This document shows, piece by piece, positions 54,339 to 64,000 of a DNA stretch of 64,000 nt. The stretch is from Diprion similis (Eukaryota; Arthropoda; Insecta; Hymenoptera; Diprionidae). The stretch is from assembly GCF_021155765.1 (NCBI RefSeq), contig NC_060109.1, positions 6,540,001 through 6,604,000 on the forward strand. The letters are read 5' to 3'. Under the pieces are notes generated by a model. That model was not told where the DNA came from. It did no database searches and saw only the letters and a program-made list of their open reading frames with translations. Positions within the stretch are counted from its first letter, which is position 1, and each line of letters begins with the position of its first letter. A program made the translations under genes and the position numbers.

Positions 54339-55505
54339 TGGATTCTAAATCGTTTGTAGTTGTTTGTAGCGGAAAAATTTTCGTTTGTAGTAAAAAACCA
54401 AAAAAGATACAGCGTTTCCAAAAATGGGGATCACCCCACTTTGAAATTTTCAAAAATCGTGATAAGATGCAGGAGTAGAATCGTTTGTAGTTATTTGTAG
54501 TAAAAGAATTTTCGTTTGTAGTAGTCCCGAAAAAAAGTTACAGCTATTTTAAATTTTCAAAAAATTGAAATTTGGTAATATTTGAGGTGCATCGGATATT
54601 AAAGTTCCTATCGACGTAGAATAGTTTGTAGTTGATTGTAGTGAAAGAATTTTCGTTTGTAGTTAGAGCGAAAAAAAGTTACAACCATTTAACAATTTTT
54701 GAAAATGCCAACTGTTTCGTTTTTTGAGGTGCGTTCGACCTGAGGGTGGATCTCGACGCAGAATCGTTTGTAGTTGATTGTAGTGGAAGAATTTTCGTTT
54801 GTAGTTGAACCGAAAAAAAGTTACAGCCATTTATTGATTTTTGAAAATACTAACTTTTTCGTTTTTTGAGGTGCGTTTGACCTGAGTGTTGATATCGACG
54901 CAGAATCGTTTGTAGTTGATTGTAGTGGAAGAATTTTCGTTTGTAGTTGAACCGAAAAAAAGTTACAGCCATTAATTGATTTTTGAAAATACTAACTTTT
55001 TCGTTTTTTGAGGTGCGTTTGACCTGAGTGTTGATATCGACGCAGAATCGTTTGTAGTTGATTGTAGTGGAAGAATTTTCGTTTGTAGTTGAACCGAAAA
55101 AAAGTTACAGCCATTTATCAATTTTTGAAAATGCCAACTCTTTCGTTTTTTGAGGTGCGTTCGACCTGAGGGTGGATCTCGACGCAGAATCGTTTGTAGT
55201 TGATTGTATTGGAAGCATTTTCGTTTGTAGTTGAACCGGAAAAAAGTTGCAGCACTTTGTAAATTTTCGGAAAATTGGAATTAGTTATTTTTTGAGGTGC
55301 ATCGGATATTAACGTTCCTATGAACGCGGAATCGTTTTAGTTGATAGTAGTCGAAGAATTATCGTTTGTAGTTGAACCGAAAAAAAGTTGCAGCAATTTG
55401 TAAATTTTCGGAAAATTGAAATTTGTTATTTTTTGAGGCTCATCGGATATTAACGTTCCTATGCACGCGAAATCGTTTGTAGTTGATTGTAGTCGAAGAG
55501 TTTTT
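54339..55505 (+). repeat. Satellite, 142-bp unit, about 8-9 copies
   Basis: The marker GAATCGTTTGTAGTTGATTG-like word starts at 54478, 54619, 54761, 54903, 55045, 55187, 55329 and about 55470: spacings of 141-142 bp. Each unit also holds a second TTTCGTTTGTAGT and an AAAAAAGTTxCAGC. The central copies (54761-55187) are the most alike; edge copies are degraded. Confidence 0.92.
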
Positions 55506-56467
55506 TTTTTAATTTTTTTTTTATATTTATTGTATCATTTTTTTGCATTTACTTGTATTTTAGTATTTTTTTTTAAATGGATTTTTATGAATGCTGTGTT
55601 ACGTGTCATTTTAAAATATGGTAAAAGAAAGTATAAGTACATGCACACCCCAGTTTTCACGATACGATTTGTACGTTTAATGATTAAAACTCTCACAATC
55701 AACGAAAACTGAATACGAAAAGTAATTACGGGCTCATGCGCATTTGACATCGAATTCAGCAAATAGAACGTGCATAATGAGCTAAATAATCATTGGTTAT
55801 AGGCTAAGATACGTTGATTAAAATAAACAGATAGCAACACGCAATTAGGTGTAGATTATGGATATACTTCTCAAGACTGAAGAAAAAAAAAGAAATATCC
55901 AAATTATCAAGTGGTAGAATGAAAAATGTTTTAACTCAAGTCACACGCGCTAATTCTTATTGTTATAAAGACAAATGATATTATACTGATATTTAATCAG
56001 TAACATCCGTGATACTAAACTTACAAGTTTCACACGTTTCCCTCTGCTCTTTCGACGCCATCATAGGTACCAAAGAAATGTTAATGAATTAATGAAAATA
56101 CGTGAGTATCTTTCGATTTTCAGTACAATGAAAAAAAGAAACAATATAAATAATGAGAAGAAACACAAATAAGTTAGGAATAAGCATTTTTCAAGTTACG
56201 CGCAGTAACGAACTGCTCCGTGTTATGGAGATAAAAAAAAAGAAGAAATGTTATGATAGTGCATGGTCAAATAACGTCTTATGTAAAGCAAAATTTTTTT
56301 TTTTTTCGAATTAGCTGATATCATATGGTAAAAAATAAGAATAAAGTCGCTTTTCGGCAAACCACACTTAATATTATTCATCATACAGTTATTGTCACGG
56401 TAATATGTATTATTTTTTTAATCATCGCATCAAAATAGACAGGCCACCTATCTGATTGCATCTCGAT
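55506..56467. other. No gene seen
   Basis: AT-rich with T-runs (55501-55520) and short unrecognised ORFs. Confidence 0.55.
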
Positions 56468-57105
56468 TTAGATTTTTACGTAAAATAACAGATGAAAACG
56501 TTGTTTTTGCAAACGCACTCGAGCTGTCAGAGGAAAAGGCTTTTTACTGGAATGCACATCATCGTGTAGCTCCCACCGATTCGTGATCCTTCTTACGTAG
56601 GTCCGATAGTGACCGACATGAATTCCGGGTTCGACAAATTTTGCAATTATTACCCGGAGAGTCATAGTTGTGCTCTATGGATTGTTGTAACCGTTTCATG
56701 CCGAAAATATACAAGGGTATTGTGTTTGCATTCAGCACTGCATTCACAAAAATTTCTTCGTGCCCACAAGTTTTGCAAATTTTTCGTGTTTTCCAAGATG
56801 GAATGCCGCTTAGTAACTTTGTTATCAAAGTGGATACGTTACATTTGCAATCCAATTGCTGACGCTTTGAAGTAAAAATATCTAGCAAAATATTTGCTCT
56901 TGCAAGATATATTTTTGAAATCGCTCCGAAATGAGCAAAGCTTTTGACAAACTCCATGATTGGGTGGGATGAAGCTCTAACAAGCTCATTATACCGCACG
57001 TAGTCATAATATGCTGCCGTGATGCACTGTATGACAGAATCGAAAGGGCATGTATATACAAGCTTAAAAGTTCCTCTACTAGTTCGTATGGGAGATAAAG
57101 TAAGT
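56468..57105 (-). pseudogene. USP-like ubiquitin hydrolase relic (transposon-type)
   Basis: Minus strand. Upstream reading (about 57105-56640) has FKLVYTCPFDSVIQ, then KICKTCGHEE ... CKICRTRNSC, two Cys pairs resembling the zinc finger within USP domains. After a frame change near 56650, 56665-56468 reads GIHVGHYRTYVRR and ITNRWELHDD, corresponding to the USP histidine box and the following acidic residue, and ends LHLLFYVK-like. Similar USP-like proteins recur in insect mobile elements. The catalytic Cys region is not identifiable and a frameshift breaks it, so it is inactive. Confidence 0.55.
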
Positions 57106-57279
57106 CCATTAACTAGAAGTGGAATTTCTGCCTGAATTCTTGGCCTTTTGTGTATTTGATCTATATTCGCGCAAGGTTATAGCCATGACCACCGGTCGAC
57201 TTCCGGTTTTTGAGTGAACTTTTTCGGATTTTTTCCGCTCTTTCCGATACCGCTAATTATTCCAAAATCTACCGGGCCG

Positions 57280-57800
57280 TTTTTGATATTTTGAGGGGGG
57301 GGAGGGGCAAAAATGGGGGGGGGGTGCAGAATCCCCCCCGCCTGTTATGGCCCCTACGCCCCCCCCCTCCCCTTTTCGACCCCCCCGGGGGGTGAGGGGG
57401 GGGGGGGCGTTGCTGGACCTATTTGGTCCCGACATGAACTTTTAAGCCCTCGATTGATCGAAAAAAATGAGCCCATAACCAACCCTCTCCGTAGATTGGT
57501 TCAAAAGATAGGCATTTTTCGAAAAATATTACCCACCTAACCTAACCCAACCCAACCCAAAAAGTGATGGTCGGATGCATAAAAATTCTGCGCACCCCTT
57601 TCCCATGTCAGACTGACACCCCCCCCCCCCCCGCGGGGGCGTGGGGGGGGGGGGGGGACCGTCGCTGGACCTAATTGGTCCAGACATGAACTTGGTAGCG
57701 CTTGATTTATCGAACAAAACGAGCCCTCAACGAACCCTCTCCGTAGAACGGTTCAGGAGATATGAATTTTTGAAAATTATTTTCCACCTAACCTAACCTA
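57280..57800. repeat. Duplicated block with long G and C runs
   Basis: Two direct units of about 253 bp: CTGGACCTATTTGGTCC...CACCTAACCTAACC (57414-57545) and CTGGACCTAATTGGTCC...CACCTAACCTAACC (57667-57797). Each is preceded by alternating G-runs and C-runs (57294-57410 and 57619-57658) that can pair with one another or form quadruplexes. ORFs here are compositional artefacts. Confidence 0.75.
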
Positions 57801-58336
57801 TGTCGGAAACAACGGAAAGTTTCCGAAATTTTTTGTTAGACAGAAACTTGTTTTCTAGGCGTTTCAGACGATTCTGAGCCGATCTGTACCTATTTTGCGG
57901 GTACTTTTTTTTTTTTTTTTGAACGCACAACCCAAAAAACTGCAACCCCCGCCCGGGGTCCAGGGGGAACCAGGGGCGAAGCCCCCCCGACCTAAGGCAT
58001 AACCAGAGTAAAAAAAAATTACATCAGAACAATTAACGCGGATCCAACCGATTCCACAAATCGTACAACAATGCACATCTATAGTTCCGATACAGTACCT
58101 TTTCAGGGGTACTTGTAATCAAGTTTTTCGACCGCGACAGCTTGCCCGATTCTTCAGAATTTTCTCAGATTTTTTCACTGATATTTTGAAATTTTTGGAA
58201 CAGGTACAAAAATAAAAAAAACGTCTTCGAAAGTTACCCTGGGTCATCTCAGAATCGCCCGAAACGCCCAGAAAACACTTCTCCGCGTGACGAAAATTTC
58301 GAAAAAAACTTTGAAAATTTCCGACGCCCCAAAGGA
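57801..58336. other. No gene seen
   Basis: Repeat-like non-coding sequence with a T-run at 57907-57920 and words shared with the block before it (CGAAACGCC, TTTCCGA). It leads directly into the TTAGG tract. Confidence 0.5.
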
Positions 58337-58440
58337 GGTTAGGTTAGGTTAGGTTGGGTTGAGTTGAGTTGAGTTGAGTTGAGTTGGGTTGGGTTGGGTT
58401 GGGTTGGGTTGGGTTGGGTTAGGTTAGGTTAGGTTAGGTT
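58337..58440 (+). repeat. TTAGG-type pentanucleotide tract
   Basis: 104 bp in unbroken 5-bp register: TTAGG units at both ends, TTGAG units (five) and TTGGG units (about seven) in the middle. TTAGG is the ancestral insect telomere repeat. The tract abuts the 5' end of an R1-clade LINE at 58441. Confidence 0.9.
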
Positions 58441-59177
58441 TCCCCACGTGGCTGTCACCTTGTCGTGGTGTGGGGGCTCGAGGCTCTCCGTGTTGAGCCC
58501 TAGGGGCGATGCCGGCGGGACTCCAAGTCCCGGTAGGTTCAACCAAGCCGGTAAGGCCCTGGGTGGAGCGGAGGGTGACTAACGACAGCTGTGTATTAAT
58601 GGTGTGTGTGTGAATGAATGATTGAGTGTATGAGATGTGGTTGGGGCCCTGAGCGATATTCTCCAGAGACTAATCAAGGGAGGAGTAGTTGCCGACCGAC
58701 CGGGGCTGCGAGTGACGTTAGTACCTTTTAACGGACCACTGTGGCGTACTACGGGTAAATGTAAGTCCAGGAGACTTGTTCTCCTGGCAAAGGTCCCAGG
58801 AAACCACATGTCCAAAATGGGAGAACCGCTCCTCGCGGCCGTCTGGAGCCAATCTGGGGGTTGAACTTGGGGTCTCGGGCGCATGTATGGAGGATTACCT
58901 GGTCAGTATTTCCTTATATCCGACGTCCGGTAGGATAAATCCGGCACCGTCTTACCCGGCCAGTGGCCTACCCTGTTTCGGATTGACAGGGAAATCCCTG
59001 GTCGGAAGATGCTAAAGATGTGGGGACGGGGGGTTCGCACAGATAGGCCGACAACCGACAAGCCGACAGCGGCTTTCGTGCAAGGGGAATAGGTTCTTTA
59101 TCGGCGGGGATAGATGCCACACTGCGGTGTGGCTGGCATGATGCCCGAACCGTCGTTCATCTTTACAATGTTACAGA

Positions 59178-62100
59178 ATGGATTCTTTTTTCAAACAACC
59201 AACCGAGACGAGGAAGGAGGGAGCGGTACGTGGACGACCGAGTGGGAGAGGCACCCGAGGTCGTACGGCGGTCAGGGGCATCACCTGGCCACCTAGCGAC
59301 AGTGGAGGCGAAGCTGGAGCCTCGGCTCTAGCCACCACGATGGAAGCCTCAGGCGCGAACGAGGCGCAGTAACCGGAAGGTGCAGGGGAACGCCACACAT
59401 CCCCGCAGCAGCAGCGTGAGCAGCTGCGCTGTAAGCGCAAGGGGGCGGAGCTGACCCCGCCCGCGTTGCTGGCGGCCTCGGACGAGGAGCTATTTATACC
59501 GCGCAAGCCCGAGGGTTCCGGGGAAGGGACTCTGCGGGTGACAACGGTGCCAATGGCAGGGCAGCGGCCAGGGAGCCCGATTCAAACGGAAGAAGAAGAG
59601 GAGGAACGCGAACGCCCCGGCGCCCGACCTAAGGGCAAGAAGAGGCGCACTGTGGCGAGCAGAACAACGTGCCATGAGGACGACTCGGAGGCCTGGGAAG
59701 CTGGCTCGGAACGTAGCGTCCAGGGAAACAGGGGAAAGACCGGTATTCCCTTAAGGCCCCGCTGACCTGGCATGTCATATATATATTTCGTGACGTCAGA
59801 AGCGGGGAAATTAGGTGAAAACGCCTATACGAATCCTGCGATAACGAGAGTATGAATCTTACTCGGAAATATTTTAAATCGTAGCTTGAATAATAGTGTA
59901 CGTGTGAATCTCACTCACTGCTCAGGCAAATCGCTGATAATGTTTATAATAGAGAATGACGAAGTGAATAAAATCACGCGACAACAAACATGGCCGATCG
60001 GAGCTACCGCATGTTGAATATTCACTGATTGCACTGTTCCACAATTTCTTTCACCCTCGCCAGGGAGATTCACACGTACAAAAGCACACACGTTATCCGG
60101 GAAAATTTATACTATCAGTTATTTCTTTGTAAACATGGCTCGATTCGTAAACGCGTTTTTCATGTGACAGCAGCCCGTTTATGGTCGACAAGAAGTATGT
60201 TCCGATCTGTAACTGACATCATTGGTTGGATCCAACAGAACAAGCCAATGAAATCAGCGGCCTTAGTTCACCGTTCAACGTTCAGAGGCGCTGCACGTAT
60301 TTATGACGTCACGATTTGATATTTTCAAGTCACTTCAGCGGCACCTTAATGGTTGGGGAAAGAGGTGGGACTGCGTTTGACTCCCCGGAGGAGACCCCGC
60401 AGGGTGTGGGCCTTATCAAGCACAGGGTCATGTCGGCGGCCGACCTCGGCGCCCTTATCAGGGAATGGCTTGATGAGATTGATGACATCAGGATCAGGTG
60501 TAGATCCATGCAGGGAAAGCTAAGCGGTGATATGAAGAAAAGGGTGGGATGGGCTAGGCAGGCCCTTCTCACGCTCACCTGCAAAGCGGAGGGAGCAAGC
60601 GAGCCAGCGCTTCTGCAGACCCGAAACTCGGAACTGGAAGCCCAGTTGCAGAAGGCCCACAAGGAGAGAGACGAGCTCCGGCAGAAGCTGGAGGAGGGTC
60701 AGCAGGAGGTAGGCAGGCCCTATACCGACCTGCAGCCCCGTAGAGCGGGCACGTATGCCCAGGCCGCAGGTGGGAACCTTTCGGACACACCCGGTGGCCG
60801 GACAACAAGGGACCCCAACCGGACAGGTACCCTCGACTTGGCGGCAGCCAGGAGGGGGGCGGAGACCGCCAGTGAGGGGCCACCGACGGCCACGTCAGCT
60901 GGTGCCTCCGAGTTCGAGCTCCGCCTGACGGGGTCCGAACTGAGGATGGTGCCGGATGGCGACAAGGCCATAAGCGAGGAGCTGGCCAGGCAGTCCGCTG
61001 CCCTGAAGGAGGTATAGAGCGAGGTCAGCAGGATCTCTCGCATGCTCCTCAATGACGGGAATGATGAAGGAAGGGCTGGTCGAAGAGCCGGTGCTCCCGC
61101 GAGAAGCATCAGCGACGCACAGACCGCACCTGACGATCCCGCAGTGCAACTCAGCACGGCGCAAGCCACGGAGGGTGGCAGCTAGACAACCCCGGCCACC
61201 CTGGGGGGTGTACAAGAGCCCATGGAAACCGGTGAGGAGGTCTGGGTAGAGGTGGGCACTACTGGAGGAAAGAAGAGTAGAAGCAAGCCCACGGATGGAA
61301 GGGCCCGGGAACCCGGAAAGACCCCGACAGGGGCTCCGCATAACGCCACAACGGCGACGGAGGCACGCACCAACGGGGAGAAACCCCAGGAAACTGCAGG
61401 GCACCAAGGACAGCTGCAGTAGCAATCAAGGCCAAAGACAAGGGCCCGGGCTACGCAGAGATATTGAAGTTCTCCCGCGGGAGGGTCGAGCTTGCCAACC
61501 TGGGCATTGGGGAGACGAGGCTGCGACGAGCGGCCAATGGGGGGGGTCCTTATCGAGATCCCCGGCCCGGACAACTCCAAGAAGGCGGATAGCCTAGCAG
61601 CGGAGCTATCCACCGTGATCGGCGAAAGATACGGCGACGCGGTCCTGGTGACAAGGCCCGTCGTCAAGGGAGAACTAAGGGTCCAGAGCCTGGACGACTC
61701 GGTGTCCGCCGAGGAGCTGACAGGTGTCATTGCGGGACTGGGGGGTTGCGATCCGCGGGAAGTCCGTACTGGAGCCCCGAGGAGACTACCCAACGGACAT
61801 TTTAGTGCATGGGTCCAGTGCCCCCTAAGGGCTGCTTCAGCTGTGGCGGCCAAGGGCAAGTTCAGGGTTGGGTGGACTACTGTCAGGGTAGAACTGCTGG
61901 AGGCCCGGCCGAAGCAATGCTTCGAGTGTTGGGATTTCGGACACATAGGGAGCGCATGTAGGGCCACAACGGCACGTGGTGCTGCTTGCTACAGGTGCGG
62001 CGCTCATGGCCACCGGGCACGCGACTGCACGGCCGCCCCTAAATGTGCGGTCTGCGAGAGGAAGGGAAGAAGCAGCGCGCACAGGATGGGTTCAGCGCGC

Positions 62101-62187
62101 TGTTCAACTGCGATGGAGCGGGGTCGGGGGCCCGCGTTTAGAGAAAACGAGAATGGCCAGGTTTCTCCAAATCAACCTGAACCGTAG
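59178..62187 (+). pseudogene. LINE ORF1 (gag-like) with stops, frameshifts and a MITE inside
   Basis: ATG at 59178 (MDSFFKQPTETRKEG). A TAA at 59370-59372 interrupts it. The acidic/basic region follows to 59754, where a TTAA element is inserted; the frame resumes at 60346. A coiled coil (LEAQLQKAHKERDELRQKL, about 60630-60690) comes next. TAG stops lie at 61015-61017 and 61183-61185; a frame change near 61420 gives GPGYAEILKFSRGRVEL, and a second at an eight-G run (61539-61546) returns to the frame for 61550-62187. That last part holds the RNA-binding CFECWDFGHIGSAC, CYRCGAHGHRARDC and a longer C-x2-C-x8-H-x6-C knuckle. ORF1 binds LINE RNA. Confidence 0.85.
59755..60345. mobile_element. TTAA-flanked MITE in LINE ORF1
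   Basis: TTAA at 59751-59754 and 60346-60349. Ends are inverted repeats: GGCCCCGCTGA and, reversed, GGTGCCGCTGA, continuing through a TCGTGACGTCA shared on both sides (about 59790 and 60303). 591 bp, AT-rich against the GC-rich host, with no transposase. Excision with one TTAA would keep the ORF1 frame. It is a piggyBac-type non-autonomous element by its target site. Confidence 0.82.
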
Positions 62188-64000
62188 CCGTGGGGCCCAA
62201 GACCTGCTGAGTCAGTCTGTTCTGGAGGGGGGGGTTGATGTGTGCCTTATCACAGAGCCTCACACCGTCCTGCCCGCGGGCAGCTGGCTGGGCAGCGTGG
62301 ATGGCCTAGCGGCCGTTCACTGGCGGACGGATGGACACACGAGCGGGTGTGCGCTACTGAGGAGAAGAAGGGGATACATCGCCGTCAGGTGCGGAGACAT
62401 AGCCCTCGTATCCGTATACATATCCCCTAACGTTTCCCTGGATGAGTACTCCGCATACCTGGACGACCTAACGTCGGCTATCCAGTCGACGGGGGCCAAT
62501 GGCAGGGAGGTTGTAGTTGGAGGCGACTTCAACGCGCGATCTAGGATGTGGGACCCCAGCGGGGTAAACCAGAGGGGGGAACTCCTGGAGGGGTGGGCAG
62601 CGTCGTGCGGCCTGTGCCTACATAATGACGGCAGGACACCAACGTGCGTCAGACCGCAAGGATCGTCCGTGGTGGACCTGACGTGAACGACGCCGAGTTT
62701 GGTACCGATGGTCCAAGAATGGCGGGTCCTGGAGGACAGGGAGTCACTCTCTGACCATCGGTACATCACCTTTAGGATCGGTAGCTCTGGACGCGGAGAA
62801 CATAGAGGTAGGGCAAGCCACGCGCGATGGAGCTGGAGCAGGTTCGACCCCAGCCGGTTTGCCGAAGCTTTCGCTCCTGCACTCGCCTGGGGCCCGACGG
62901 GAAGGGACCGGGAAACAGCGTCAAGCCTGACGGCCTGGGTCGAACGGACCATGTCCGAGGCGTGCGACGCGGCTGCCCCGCGGGCACGCAACAGGGGCCG
63001 CAGAAAAGCGGCATTCTGGTGGAACGAGGAGCTAGCCGCCATGCGAAGGGCGTGCGTGGCAGCCAGAAGGCGTCTTACCACGGCAAGGTGGACCGCTGGC
63101 AACTCTTCCTCGCAGGAGATGGAGGACGCCTACCGGACCACGAAGAAGAGGTTTCGGGACAGCATTAAGGTGGCTAAAGCTAGGGCATGGGAGGACCTCG
63201 TGGGTTCCGTGGACTCGGATCCATGGGGCCTTCCCTACAAACTAGTGCTGGGCAAGCTCTGGACCTCCCAGAGGGGGTTGACGGAGACTCTGGACGAAGA
63301 CACCCTGAGAACTCTTCTTGGCGGCCTGTTCCCGAGAGGCGAAAGATGCGCGCTCAGGTCACTGGAAGGTTTGGACTGGAACGAAGAGTGGAGGGTCACG
63401 GATAAGGAGGTCCGAACGGCGATCGGGAGAGGTAGTGCACGCAACGTCGCCCCAGGGCCAGACGGCATAAGGGTGGTAGCCTGGTCCAAGGTCCCGGAAG
63501 AAATGGTCGCGCTCGTTGCGCGTAGCTTCACTCTCTGCCTAAGGGAGGGGACCGTACCGCGGTCATGGAAAAGGGCCCGACTGGCTCTGATCCCCAAGGG
63601 GGGCGCACCAGATGGGCCGATCCCAAAAGTGAGGCGGATCTGCATCCTCAGCGAGCTAGGGAAAACCTTCGAGAGGGTCCTCGTAGGTCGCCTAGGAGGG
63701 TGGGTCGAGGAAACCGCCAGAGCCCGCCTCTCGGAGGACCAATATGGCTTCCGGGAAGGAAGAGCAACCAGCGACGCACTGATAAGGGTGCGCCGCTTCG
63801 TCGAGAACGCCACAAAGAAGGGGGGCTGTGCGCTGGCCGTGTCCTTGGATATTGCCAACGCATTCAACAGCCCCCCGTGGCCGGTGATTAGAAGGGCGCT
63901 TAGCGATAAGGAGGTACCCGAGTACCTGCAGCGGGTACTGCAGGCGTATCTGAGTGACAGGTACGTTGAGTACCCCGATAGCAGCGGAGAAATCCGGAGT
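62153..64000 (+). pseudogene. LINE ORF2: APE endonuclease and reverse transcriptase, partial at window edge
   Basis: ATG at 62153 (MARFLQINLNRSRGAQDLL) overlaps the end of ORF1. The endonuclease has LITEPHTV, VVGGDFNARSRMWD and SSVVDLT, then a TGA at 62684-62686 exactly where the conserved continuation follows in the same frame (SDHRYITFRI). From there I read no stop to 64000. RT motifs appear in order: NVAPGPDGI, RARLALIPKGG, ICILSELGKTFERVL, QYGFREGRATSDALI and AVSLDIANAFN (motif A aspartate). The rest of the palm lies beyond the window. One nonsense codon is the only lesion seen; the enzyme nicks the target and copies LINE RNA. Confidence 0.9.

Larger units (their letters stand above)
58441..64000 (+). 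mobile_element. R1-clade non-LTR retrotransposon (SART/TRAS-like), 5' complete, runs off the window
   Basis: 5' untranslated region 58441-59177 (GC-rich, starting TCCCCACGTGGCTGTCACC), ORF1 59178-62187 with three CCHC knuckles, ORF2 from 62153 with APE endonuclease and RT. A short ORF1/ORF2 overlap (35 nt) is usual in this clade. The direct junction with TTAGG repeats matches the orientation known for the telomere-targeting SART family. GC content is far above that of the neighbouring DNA. Confidence 0.88.

Noticed and set aside
54339..55505. Possible CRISPR-like array
   Set aside because: Units of 142 bp repeat without unique spacers and lie in a eukaryotic mobile-element context; it is a satellite.
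57253..57717. Pro/Gly-rich ORFs
   Set aside because: Entirely explained by G- and C-runs.
60330..63867. Many long minus-strand ORFs (for example 261 codons at 61182-61967 and 62317-63102)
   Set aside because: The LINE is GC-rich, which opens antisense frames; the sense frames carry zinc knuckles, endonuclease and RT motifs.

Overview
The window looks like repeat-rich insect DNA, and almost everything recognisable in it is a mobile element or a relic of one. The insect assignment rests on a (TTAGG)n-type tract, an R1-clade LINE, a gypsy-type LTR element, an env of the baculovirus-F/errantivirus kind, a piggyBac transposase and Polinton-type DNA polymerase genes. A hymenopteran host is plausible but not shown. 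I found no secure host gene. The only host candidate is a small multi-membrane-segment ORF at 17.6-18.1 kb with a decayed neighbour copy.

Layout. 1-14.6 kb is AT-rich and nearly gene-free: a Penelope-like relic with hammerhead-like motifs in inverted flanks (0.98-2.45 kb), a TTAA-flanked MITE (4.4-5.6 kb) and a three-level nested fold-back (5.9-9.0 kb). At 14.6-16.8 kb lies a piggyBac copy with both ends and a transposase broken only by three in-frame stops. At 18.9-19.7 kb an acidic ORF is flanked by inverted copies of its own 3' end. At 19.7-22.6 kb lies a rearranged Polinton fragment with two open genes (288 aa and an OB-fold-like small protein) and one terminus, inserted in the env of an endogenous retrovirus whose 3' LTR ends at 24.7 kb. 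A second, divergent PolB relic (26.1-27.6 kb), a tandem array and an OTU-like gene with a changed catalytic residue follow to 31.2 kb.

31.4-53.4 kb is a nest. A gypsy-type element runs from about 31.4 kb to beyond 50 kb. Its gag is split by a 10.9-kb Polinton-like element (31,891-42,773; AGT...ACT ends; 6-bp target repeat TTCGGA/TTCGAA) and by a 1.1-kb solo LTR (CGAT repeat). Its protease region is split by a 1.85-kb solo LTR (GTAC repeat). Its 3' LTR is split by a 2.7-kb terminal-inverted-repeat element (TATA repeat), next to a fold-back. The Polinton is itself a giant palindrome: about 3.94 kb of one end, including most of polB, is present again in inverted orientation at the other end, almost without change.

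53.6-58.3 kb holds a Mutator-like transposase fragment with an intron, a 142-bp satellite, a USP-like relic and a duplicated block with long G/C runs. At 58.3 kb a 104-bp TTAGG-family tract abuts an R1-clade LINE that fills the rest of the window. Its ORF1 carries a TTAA-flanked MITE that keeps the frame, and its ORF2 is open to the window edge except for one stop.

For a biological novelty, the palindromic Polinton is the strongest candidate: it has the shape of an integrated snap-back (defective-genome-like) form of a protein-primed replicon. The 19.7-22.6 kb fragment may represent the gene end that the palindrome has lost.
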